From: Bradyrhizobium centrolobii
GTDB taxonomy: Bacteria; Pseudomonadota; Alphaproteobacteria; Rhizobiales; Xanthobacteraceae
DNA: 46,535 nucleotides
Assembly: GCF_001641635.1 (NCBI RefSeq)
Contig: NZ_LUUB01000051.1
Span: forward strand, 1 to 46,535
Direction of reading: 5' to 3'
Each line of letters opens with the position of its first letter. Positions within the stretch are counted from its first letter, which is position 1. This document shows, piece by piece, positions 39,582 to 46,535 of the stretch. Both the position numbers and the translations under genes were made by a program. Below the pieces are notes generated by a model. It ran no database searches. It was given only the letters and a program-made list of their open reading frames with translations, and was not told where the DNA came from.

Positions 39582-40562
39582 ATGCGATGGATGAGGCGGC
39601 TTGCTGCGGCAGGAGTTCTACTTGGCAGCTGTCTTGCCGTCGGCACGGCAGCGTTGGCCGACAACTATCCGTCACGCCCGATACGTTTGCTCCACGGATT
39701 CGCAGCCGGCGGCGCGGCCGACACGCTGTCGCGTATCATCGCCGATGGGCTCTCGAAAAAGCTTGGGCAGCCGATCATCGTCGAGGCCAAGCCGGGCGCT
39801 GGTGGAAACATTGCGGCGGATGCCATCGCGAAAGCCGCGCCCGACGGCTACACGCTTGGTCTCGTCACCGGCGCTCACGCGATTTCTGCGGCAACCTACA
39901 AGAGCCTCAGCTACCAGCCGGCCGAAAGTTTCGACATGATCTCGACGCTGGTTTACTACGCGCTCGTCATTGCCGTGCGCAATGATTACCCGGCCAAGTC
40001 GTTGGGCGACCTCATCGCGATGGCCAAGGAGAAGCCCGGCTCGCTCAGCTTCGGATCGGTCGGTTTCGGCAGCACGCATCACCTTGCAGGAGAACTGCTG
40101 AACGCAACGGCCGGCATCGAGATCGTGCATGTGCCGTATCGGGGCGATGCGCAGTCCGTCACCGCACTTCTCGGCGGGGAGGTTCCGGTCATCGTCGGCA
40201 CGCCCGTCCTGCTTGCGCCACAGATCCAGAGCGGCGCAATCCGTGGCTTGGCGGTGACCTCGCCGACTCGGACCGCGTTGTTGCCGGACGTCCCGACGGT
40301 TCAGGAGGCCGGCATCAAAGGATATGACGTGCGCACCTGGGCAGGCCTGCTGGCTCCGAAAGGAATCCCACCTGCCATCGTGGCCGCGCTCAATTCAGCG
40401 ACGCTCGAAGTGCTGGGGGATCCCGAACTCAAGCAACGTCTGGAAACGGCCGTTGGAGGCGAGGTTCGCGGCAGCTCGCCGGAGGAGATGAAGAAGCTGA
40501 TCGCGACGGAAATCTCAAAGTGGTCGGGCGTGGTGGAACGGGCGAAGATCCCGAAGATATGA
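39582..40562 (+). CDS. Bug family solute-binding protein (orphan TctC-like)
   Basis: The 326-residue product is a periplasmic carboxylate-binding protein. It has a signal peptide (MRWMRRLAAAGVLLGSCLAV, cleavage near ALADN, about residue 26). The mature start YPSRPIRLLHGFAAGGAADT, then GGNIAADAIAKAAPDGYTLG and PYRGDAQSVTALLGGEVPV, are family hallmarks. No TctA or TctB gene is adjacent, unlike the set at 3229-6424, so it may feed a distant permease or act as a sensor component. It is the last gene of the oxidoreductase-VOC operon; AAAGGGAG precedes ATG 39582. Confidence 0.92.
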   Translation: MRWMRRLAAAGVLLGSCLAVGTAALADNYPSRPIRLLHGFAAGGAADTLSRIIADGLSKKLGQPIIVEAKPGAGGNIAADAIAKAAPDGYTLGLVTGAHAISAATYKSLSYQPAESFDMISTLVYYALVIAVRNDYPAKSLGDLIAMAKEKPGSLSFGSVGFGSTHHLAGELLNATAGIEIVHVPYRGDAQSVTALLGGEVPVIVGTPVLLAPQIQSGAIRGLAVTSPTRTALLPDVPTVQEAGIKGYDVRTWAGLLAPKGIPPAIVAALNSATLEVLGDPELKQRLETAVGGEVRGSSPEEMKKLIATEISKWSGVVERAKIPKI

Positions 40563-41215
40563 TCTTTGGGACCCTCCGCCGCGGCAAAGGCCACCTTGTT
40601 GTCGGATTCACTTGGCCGTCGGAGCCACGTCAGTTCATTCTGCGGCGGAGGGCAGCGCGGATCGATTCACCCGCGTCTCGCCCTTGACGTTATCGACAGT
40701 GACATGCGTGTCGTACCAGGTCAGTCGTGGGCGGGTTCCGAAGCGCTCGGTTAGCTCCGCTATCTTGGGCTCAGGTCTGCACATCCAAGCGGCCATCGCG
40801 TCAGCCTGCCGCTCCCAACCTGGTATCGGTTTGAATCGGAGGCTGTCGAGCCGCTTGCCGCTGCGCCCGCGCCAGGCACCGATACGCGCAGCGTTTTGGC
40901 CGAGCTCAGATTGCCGGGCACAGAGATAGACCGTCTCCTGATGGAGGGCACCGCGCGCGAGGGGTGGTCGATCTTGAAGCGCTACCTGCCTCTCTAGCGA
41001 GCGGCATCCGTACCCACGGCTCCTGCTGCTTGCATGGGGTGAGCTGACACGCGATGCCGCTGCCGCTCAAGCTCCGCGCGTTCGTCGTCCCGCGTTTGCG
41101 CGAACGGGTTGCAGATGCAAGGCTTTAGCGCGGATCAGCGTGCAAGGCGCGATACAGCCACCGCCACTTTGCATGGGGTTGTTTTGCGGATTTTGAATCA
41201 GCGCCCAACGTCCGC
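40563..41215. other. Gene-poor stretch, 653 bases, with a start-less reverse frame
   Basis: No complete gene is supported. On the minus strand, a frame that ends with TGA at 40635-40637 stays open for at least 120 codons upstream with coding-like third positions (it includes WERQADAMAAWM and RPRLTWYDTHVTVDNVKGE), but has no ATG, GTG or TTG before the internal ATG that leaves only about 53 codons. It may be the remnant of a decayed gene. The base composition from 41080 to 41200 is also uneven. It lies between the catabolic operon and the DUF1254 gene. Confidence 0.45.
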
Positions 41216-41800
41216 TCAGCGACGGCCGCGCGGCGCCTCGGCCTTGGCGGGCGGCTCGGTCTGCGGCGCGCAGGTCGCGGCCGCAAGCGAGGCCTGCGCC
41301 TGCGGCATCAGGCCGGGCTCGGCGGCGAACGCCTTCATCACGATCAGGCCGGTGTTGCTCGGCGAATCGATGATCAGGCGGTCGGCCGCCGTGACCTCTT
41401 CGTCCTCGGGCAGGTCGTTGTGCTGCGCTTCCGTCATCAGGTCGAGCTCGATGACCTTCTTGCCTGCGGAGCGATCATTGATCGCGTAGTAGGCGATCTC
41501 GTTGCGGGTGTAGAACGACACCGAGGTATAGGCCTGGCTCACGGGCACCGTGAGCTTGAGCGCTCCGCTGGAGAGATCGTAGCGGCAGATCGCCAGCGCG
41601 AAGGCCGGATCCATGAACGGCATCGGCGAGGTGTTGGGATCGGCGAGGGGAAGCTGCGTGACCGCGTTGAGCTTGGTCATCGGCGTCAGGCGCGAATATG
41701 CGTCCTGGGTCGCGATCCGTGGCAGCGCCAGCACGCTGACCAGATGGACCACGAGGCCCAGCAGGACACCGGCAACGATGGTGAACAGCAGCCGGATCAT
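41216..41800 (-). CDS. DUF1254 domain protein, membrane-anchored
   Basis: The 194-residue product has an N-terminal membrane segment or signal anchor (residues 3-26, LLFTIVAGVLLGLVVHLVSV) and one DUF1254-like domain (about 30-165), with AYSRLTPMTKLNAVTQLPLA, MDPAFALAICRYDLSSG and SVSFYTRNEIAYYAIND. In many bacteria DUF1254 and DUF1214 form the two halves of one larger secreted protein; here they are separate genes. Its ATG overlaps the DUF1214 stop as ATGA, so the two are translationally coupled. The C-terminus has a Pro/Ala/Glu tail. Function unknown. Confidence 0.8.
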   Translation of the reverse strand: MIRLLFTIVAGVLLGLVVHLVSVLALPRIATQDAYSRLTPMTKLNAVTQLPLADPNTSPMPFMDPAFALAICRYDLSSGALKLTVPVSQAYTSVSFYTRNEIAYYAINDRSAGKKVIELDLMTEAQHNDLPEDEEVTAADRLIIDSPSNTGLIVMKAFAAEPGLMPQAQASLAAATCAPQTEPPAKAEAPRGRR

Positions 41801-42375
41801 GAGCAGCCCACCGTCGTGATCGTGGGCATCGGCGCGTCACGCTGGGTGCGCGTCGCCACACCCACCGGCGTATCGTAGAGCCGAAGCATCAGTGCATAGC
41901 GCTCGATGCCGCCGGTCGGCAGCCAGTTTCCGGCGCGTGAGCGCGAGGCGATGCGGATCTCGAACGAGCCGTCCGATTGCCGGACGATCTCCTGGCTGGT
42001 GAAGCCGTAGCGCTGGAGCGAGTTCGCGACGAGATGACCCTTGCGGTCATAGAGCGTCAGGGTCCAGAACCGCGCCGGCGGCGTCACGCCGGAGATGACG
42101 ACATCGCAGCGGCCGTCGAGCGCCTTCTTCTTGTCGTCGGCGGTCGCGGTGAACGCGACGCCGTCGCCGGTGCCGATCGGCAGCTCGCCGTTGCGCACGA
42201 TGGTGGCGCGCGAATAGGGATCGACGTCGGCGGTGCCGGTGCGCGGCCGCGCCGTCCAGGCGCCGATCGTCAGCGCGCCGATGTCAGTGCCGCGCGTCGT
42301 CGTCATCCAGGTTGCACCGACGCCGACGACGGTCGCGAGCAGAAGCGCCGTCAATGTGATAAGGATCAGCCGCAC
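41797..42375 (-). CDS. DUF1214 domain protein, membrane-anchored
   Basis: The 192-residue product has a single N-terminal hydrophobic anchor (residues 3-23) and then a DUF1214 domain: YSRATIVRNGELPIGTGDGV, PPARFWTLTLYDRKGHLVANS, and SRSRAGNWLPTGGIERYALMLRLYD (core NWLPTGG, the family signature). It begins 9 bases after the penicillin-binding protein gene stop and ends overlapping the DUF1254 gene by four bases, so all three are one operon. The order DUF1214-then-DUF1254 is the reverse of the order of the domains in the fused proteins. Function unknown; the location links it to the cell envelope. Confidence 0.82.
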   Translation of the reverse strand: MRLILITLTALLLATVVGVGATWMTTTRGTDIGALTIGAWTARPRTGTADVDPYSRATIVRNGELPIGTGDGVAFTATADDKKKALDGRCDVVISGVTPPARFWTLTLYDRKGHLVANSLQRYGFTSQEIVRQSDGSFEIRIASRSRAGNWLPTGGIERYALMLRLYDTPVGVATRTQRDAPMPTITTVGCS

Positions 42376-42384
42376 GGGATACGA

Positions 42385-44670
42385 TCAGTTCTTGCGCGGG
42401 GCAGACGAGCCCGCATTCTCCGCGGTTTCCGCCGCATAGTTCTCCGGAAATGCGAGCGCGCTCGACGACGATGCCGGCTTGGCCGGATTCGCTGCGTCGT
42501 CGGCCGCCGACTTGGTTGCGGTCTTGGCCGCATCGTCGAGCAGTTTCTCGACGCGCACCAGGATGTCGGCGCCGCGCTTGGTCAGCACGGGCGGGGGACC
42601 GGGCTTGGTCTCCAGCACCTTCGGTGCCGCATTCGCTTGCGCGTTGGCGGCCGCCGGCTGCGGCGGCAGCTTCTGGCCCATGCCGATGCCGGGAATTTCC
42701 CTGACCTCGACGCCCTGATGGGCGGCGACCATGATGTCGTGCCAGGTCTGCGCCGGCAGTGAGCCGCCGGTCATGCGGTTGGTCGGCGAGTAGTCGTCAT
42801 TGCCGTACCAGACCGCGCAGGTGAAGTTGCCGGTGTAGCCGACGAACCAGGCGTCGCGGTATGCATTGGTGGTGCCGGTCTTGCCCGCGGTCGGAACGCC
42901 GTCGAGCGCGGCGCGACGCGCGGTACCTTCGCTCACCACGTGGCTCATCATGCCGGCCATGTCGGCGGCGATGTTCGGCGGAATGGCCTGCCGCGGCTTC
43001 GGACCGTCGCGGTCCCAGCGCCAGACCAGATCGCCGGCGCCGGTGCGCACTTCGAGCACCGAATGCGGGGTGACCGCCTTGCCCCTGTTGGGGAAGGTCG
43101 CATAGGCCACCGCGTGCTCGAGCACCGTGACTTCGTCGGAGCCGATCGGCAGCGACGGCGTGTCGGGCAGGGGCGCCTTGATGCCGAAGCGGCGGGCGAC
43201 CTCGACGATCTTGGCGCGGCCGGCCTTCGGGCCCTCCTTGCCCCCCAGCGCAATCGACAGTTTCACCGGCACGACATTGATCGAGCGGGTGATTGCCTGG
43301 GTCAGCGTCACCGAGCCGGAGTAGGAGTGGCCATAGTTCTGCGGGCACCAATTGCCGATGCAGACCGGGCCGTCGACCACTTTCGAGTTCGGTGTGAACC
43401 CGTTCAAGAGCGCGGTGGTGTAGACATACGGCTTGAACGACGAGCCCGGCTGACGGTACGCGTCGGTGGCGCGGTTGAACTGGCTTGCACCGTAGTCGCG
43501 GCCACCGACCATGGCGCGGATGCCGCCGTCGAGATCGGCGACGACGGTCGCCGCCTGCGTTGCGTGATAGTCGCGGCCGAACTGGCGAAGCTGGTTCTCG
43601 ATTGCCTCTTCGGCGGCCTTCTGCACGTTGCTATCGATCGCGGTGCGGACCACGAAGACGCGCTCGGTGTACGACTTCGGGAAGGTGTCCACGAGCTTGC
43701 GCATCTCGTCGAAGGCGTAGTCGAGATAATAGTTCGGCGAGTTCTCGTCGCGGCGGTCGACGGCGAAGGCCGGGTTGCGGCGGGCGCCGAACACCTGGCC
43801 CTCGGTCATGAAGCCGGCATCGACGAGGTTGTCGAGCACGACGTTCGCGCGGGCGCGGGCCGCGGGCAGGTTGATGTGCGGCGCGTATTTGGTCGGGGCC
43901 TTGAACAGGCCGGCGAGCATCGCGGCCTCCGCGAGGTTCACGTCGCGCGCTGACTTGTTGAAGTAGAAATGCGCCGCGCCGTCGACGCCGAAGGTGCCGC
44001 CGCCCATATAGGCGCGGTCGAGATAGAGCTTCAGGATCTCGTTCTTGGTCAGGCGCCATTCCAGCCAGACCGCGAGGAACGCCTCGTTGATCTTGCGCTC
44101 GATGGTGCGCTCATTGCTCAGGAACAGGTTCTTGGCGAGCTGCTGGGTGATCGAGGAGCCGCCCTGGCGGACGCCGCCGGCCTGGGCATTGGTGACGAGC
44201 GCGCGGGCAGTGCCGGCGATGTCGATGCCGAAATGGTCGTAGAAGCGGCGGTCTTCGGTGGCAAGCGTCGCCTTGATCAGCACGTCCGGAAAGTCTTCCA
44301 GCGGGATCGAGTCGTTGTGCTTGATACCGCGGCTGCCGATCGGGTTGCCGTAGCGGTCGAGGAAGGTCACCGCGAGATCGGACTTCTTCAGCCAGTCCTC
44401 GTCCGCGGTCTCGCGGAAGGCGGGTACGGCGAGCGCGAGCAGCAGGACCAGGCCGCCGAGCCCGAGAGTTGCGGCTTCCGACAGCGGCTCGATGAACACC
44501 CAGCGCTTCCACCGCCCGACATAGAAGCGGTCCATGAAGGTCGAGTAGCGCTCGTAGAGTTCGCGGATGCCCTTGGCCGAGGAGAACAGCGAAGAGTCGA
44601 TGCGCGCATCGAGATCCAGGAAGAAATTCCGGACCCTGGTCTTCAAATGCGGTGGTATGATCTGGCGCAC
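42385..44670 (-). CDS. Class A penicillin-binding protein (transglycosylase/transpeptidase)
   Basis: The 761-residue product polymerises and cross-links peptidoglycan. It has a cytoplasmic N-terminus (about 1-62) and a membrane segment (about 66-84). The GT51 domain (about 120-290) has catalytic Glu139 in ATEDRRFYDHFG, GGSSITQQLAKN and RKINEAFLAVWLEWRL. The transpeptidase domain (about 375-650) has Ser410-Lys413 in PGSSFKPY, SIN (463-465) and KTG (597-599). The C-terminal 100 residues are Ala/Pro-rich and disordered. The length and the 60-residue cytoplasmic leader are of the PBP1A/2C type of alphaproteobacteria; which paralogue it is cannot be said. It heads an operon with DUF1214 and DUF1254. 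Confidence 0.95.
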   Translation of the reverse strand: MRQIIPPHLKTRVRNFFLDLDARIDSSLFSSAKGIRELYERYSTFMDRFYVGRWKRWVFIEPLSEAATLGLGGLVLLLALAVPAFRETADEDWLKKSDLAVTFLDRYGNPIGSRGIKHNDSIPLEDFPDVLIKATLATEDRRFYDHFGIDIAGTARALVTNAQAGGVRQGGSSITQQLAKNLFLSNERTIERKINEAFLAVWLEWRLTKNEILKLYLDRAYMGGGTFGVDGAAHFYFNKSARDVNLAEAAMLAGLFKAPTKYAPHINLPAARARANVVLDNLVDAGFMTEGQVFGARRNPAFAVDRRDENSPNYYLDYAFDEMRKLVDTFPKSYTERVFVVRTAIDSNVQKAAEEAIENQLRQFGRDYHATQAATVVADLDGGIRAMVGGRDYGASQFNRATDAYRQPGSSFKPYVYTTALLNGFTPNSKVVDGPVCIGNWCPQNYGHSYSGSVTLTQAITRSINVVPVKLSIALGGKEGPKAGRAKIVEVARRFGIKAPLPDTPSLPIGSDEVTVLEHAVAYATFPNRGKAVTPHSVLEVRTGAGDLVWRWDRDGPKPRQAIPPNIAADMAGMMSHVVSEGTARRAALDGVPTAGKTGTTNAYRDAWFVGYTGNFTCAVWYGNDDYSPTNRMTGGSLPAQTWHDIMVAAHQGVEVREIPGIGMGQKLPPQPAAANAQANAAPKVLETKPGPPPVLTKRGADILVRVEKLLDDAAKTATKSAADDAANPAKPASSSSALAFPENYAAETAENAGSSAPRKN

Positions 44671-44963
44671 CTAGAACCCTTGAGGCTCGGTTCGAAAGCG
44701 TTCAAGCACCCGGCCGGGGCGGCATCGAGACGTCTTGCGGGAGTGTTGCGGCAAACCCAAGGCGCCCGTTTCGCGTCCGAGGGGACTTGAGGTGTGTTCT
44801 AGCCGAGCGGGGCCCATAAACCAATGGCTACGCTCACGATTTTGAACAACAGGCCTAATTGGCCCGATCTTTTACGGGCATCACCGGGGGCACTGCTTGC
44901 AGCATTGTCGGCCCTCGCCCTACATGGACTTGTCCGTAGCTCTTTCGAATCTTGTTGAGGCGC

Positions 44964-45479
44964 ATGACCGCAGCTCCCAAACGACCTTCAGACCAGGAGG
45001 GATTCTTCTGGAAAACCAAGACGTTGGAAGAGATGTCGGAGGCCGAATGGGAAAGCCTTTGCGACGGCTGCGGCCGCTGCTGCCTGAACAAGCTCGAGGA
45101 CGAGGATACCGGCCAGATCTATTTCACCCATGTTGGCTGCAAACTGCTCGATGCCGGGACCTGCGCCTGCAAGGACTACCCGAATCGCTCGGACAAGGTT
45201 CCCGATTGCGTCCGCCTGACCCCGGCCAATGTCCGCACCCTGAACTGGCTGCCGCCGAGCTGCGGCTACAAGCTCGTCGCCGAAGGGCGCGACCTCTATT
45301 GGTGGCACCCGCTGGTCTCCGGCGATCCCAATACCGTGCATGAGGCCGGCGTCTCGGTGCGCGGACGGGTCGAGGGCAGCGAGGAGGACATCCCGGACGA
45401 GGAGCTCGAGGATCACATCGTGCAATGGCCGGCACAGCTGCCGAAACGGGCACGCTTGAAGCGACGTCCGAAGGACTGA
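44964..45479 (+). CDS. YcgN-type Cys-cluster protein (UPF0260)
   Basis: The 171-residue product has the CxxCxxCC-type zinc- or iron-binding cluster of the YkgJ/YcgN superfamily: CDGCGRCC at about residues 34-41, followed by [17 protein letters not shown] (about 58-74), DCVRLTP and PPSCGYKLV. It matches YcgN (UPF0260), which has no known biochemical role. Start ATG 44964 fits the family; a TTG four codons upstream (44952) also opens the frame. It is divergent from the penicillin-binding protein gene over a 293-base gap with no other gene seen. Confidence 0.9.
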   Translation: MTAAPKRPSDQEGFFWKTKTLEEMSEAEWESLCDGCGRCCLNKLEDEDTGQIYFTHVGCKLLDAGTCACKDYPNRSDKVPDCVRLTPANVRTLNWLPPSCGYKLVAEGRDLYWWHPLVSGDPNTVHEAGVSVRGRVEGSEEDIPDEELEDHIVQWPAQLPKRARLKRRPKD

Positions 45480-45657
45480 ACGCGACGTCTGTAAGGACTT
45501 GGCTGCTGTGTGAAGCAATCACGTCTTCGGGATGACCCGGGGGTGGGATGCACCCATGCGTCGTGGTGCCTGCCTGGGAAGAACTTTGCTGTTTAGATTG
45601 CCTCCATAGAACGAATCCTTCGCGGCGTTGCGCCGCTATCCACGACGTCCGATCGAA

Positions 45658-46535
45658 ATGAACAAGTTCGAACGGCAGAGCAGCCAATCTGCCGACATCC
45701 AGGCGTTGCCCGACGACATCACCGAAGAGCTCTCCCGCCATCCGACCGAGGTGGTCAGCGTCAGCGACGCGCCTCCGATCTCGCCGCCGGCGCCGCTGTC
45801 GTCGGACGAGGTCCGCACCATCGTGATCAGCCTGATGCTGACGATGTTCCTGGCGGCGCTCGACCAGACCATTGTGGCGACCGCGCTGCCGACCATCGGG
45901 CGCCAGTTCCACGACGTCTCGAACCTCTCCTGGGTGATTACGGCCTATCTGCTCGCCTCGACCGCGGTCGCGCCGGTGTTCGGGACGCTGAGCGACATCT
46001 ATGGCCGGCGTGCCATGATCATTACCTCGCTCAGCCTGTTCGTCGCGGGCTCGATCCTGTGCGCGATTGCGCCCAGCATGCCGATGCTGATCCTGGCCCG
46101 TGGCCTCCAGGGCCTCGGCGGCGGCGGCATCATGCCGGTCGTCCAGACCGTGATCTCCGACGTCGTCTCACCGCGCGAGCGCGGCCAGTATCAGGCCTAT
46201 TTCTCCAGCGTCTGGATGGTGGGCGGCATCCTCGGCCCCGTGATCGGCGGCGTGTTCGCCGAGCATCTGCACTGGTCGATGATCTTCTGGATCAACCTGC
46301 CGCTTGCGGCGGCGGCGCTTGCGCTGCTGCTCCCGAAGATGAACAAGATCCCGGTGTTCCATCGCAAGCGCGAGGTCGACTGGCTCGGCGGCGTGTTGCT
46401 GATGGCGTCCGCCGTCGTCTTCATGCTGGTGTTGACGTGGGGCGGCACCCGCTACGCCTGGCTATCGCCGACCGTTCTTGCGATGGTGGGTGGGGCGGTC
46501 GCGTTGGCGGTCACCTTCGTGTGGCACGCGCGGCG
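45658..46535 (+). CDS. DHA2 family MFS multidrug exporter (partial, cut by window end)
   Basis: The open frame from ATG 45658 runs past the window edge without a stop, so 292 codons are visible. After a charged cytoplasmic leader of about 55 residues come at least eight membrane segments. Family motifs are LDQTIVATALPTIG (motif D1) in the first segment and GTLSDIYGRRAMI (motif A) between segments 2 and 3, then RGLQGLGGGGIMPV and GGILGPVIGG (motif C). These mark the 14-segment drug:H+ antiporter group (EmrB/QacA). The long leader is unusual and could carry a regulatory role; a later in-frame start is possible. No EmrA-type adaptor gene is seen on the visible side. Confidence 0.88.
   Translation, partial: MNKFERQSSQSADIQALPDDITEELSRHPTEVVSVSDAPPISPPAPLSSDEVRTIVISLMLTMFLAALDQTIVATALPTIGRQFHDVSNLSWVITAYLLASTAVAPVFGTLSDIYGRRAMIITSLSLFVAGSILCAIAPSMPMLILARGLQGLGGGGIMPVVQTVISDVVSPRERGQYQAYFSSVWMVGGILGPVIGGVFAEHLHWSMIFWINLPLAAAALALLLPKMNKIPVFHRKREVDWLGGVLLMASAVVFMLVLTWGGTRYAWLSPTVLAMVGGAVALAVTFVWHAR

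Noticed and set aside
44685..44700. A tRNA T-loop-like string (GGTTCGAAAGC)
   Set aside because: No acceptor, anticodon or D-arm pairing could be found around it.
45541..45555. GGGTGGGATGCACCC as a terminator or riboswitch before the MFS gene
   Set aside because: The stem is only five base pairs with no T run and no larger conserved fold, so it is too weak to support either.

Overview
The window is GC-rich (about 65% by eye) and its gene content is that of an alphaproteobacterium close to Bradyrhizobium (Hyphomicrobiales, Nitrobacteraceae). The basis is the mix of a Ros/MucR regulator, DUF5330, DUF1491 and DUF2336 proteins, a DivJ/PleC-like histidine kinase, many Bug-type binding proteins, and intergenic palindromic repeats of the kind scattered through those genomes. 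It looks chromosomal. One IS1182-like transposase sits at the left edge. No tRNA, rRNA, CRISPR array or prophage was seen.

Layout. (1) 1-1470: IS1182-family element with short imperfect inverted ends. (2) 1541-14220, all on the minus strand. Read in the direction of transcription the order is folP-folB-folK (dihydrofolate branch), mutA-GFA-mutB (methylmalonyl-CoA mutase with a small zinc protein between its subunits), a secreted DUF3298-like protein, tctC-tctB-tctA (tripartite tricarboxylate transporter), meaB (mutase chaperone GTPase) and pcp (pyroglutamyl peptidase). Several junctions are ATGA overlaps. (3) 14221-20765: DUF4332 and a small helical protein, a HerA-like DUF853 ATPase, a GT87-type membrane glycosyltransferase, an M20 dipeptidase, then convergently a class II aldolase-family protein behind a shared terminator. 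(4) 20981-25310: a GT39-type membrane protein, a Pro/Ala-rich membrane protein, MucR, SufE and DUF5330. (5) 25698-31106: sensor histidine kinase, peptidoglycan-binding-domain protein, DUF1491, DUF2336, a small conserved protein and a lipoprotein. (6) 31486-35182: a Crp/Fnr regulator, a LysR regulator divergent from an MBL-fold hydrolase, and a type I pantothenate kinase. (7) 35224-40562: a catabolic-looking island with a DUF1185 protein, an FAH-family hydrolase, a GntR regulator, a quinone-oxidoreductase-like MDR enzyme, a two-domain extradiol-type VOC protein and an orphan Bug binding protein. (8) 41216-46535: split DUF1254 and DUF1214 membrane proteins behind a class A penicillin-binding protein, a YcgN-type Cys-cluster protein, and the start of a DHA2-family MFS exporter cut by the window end.

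How parts work together. mutA/mutB/meaB form a methylmalonyl-CoA mutase unit (propionyl-CoA to succinyl-CoA). The TTT transporter between them suggests, but does not prove, uptake of a linked carboxylate. The most distinctive system is region 7. The same AT-rich palindrome (ATTTTCGAAAAT) lies in both promoter regions flanking the GntR gene, each time with a second degenerate site 18-19 bp away. This predicts one regulon of divergent operons for an unidentified ring-cleavage or carboxylate pathway.
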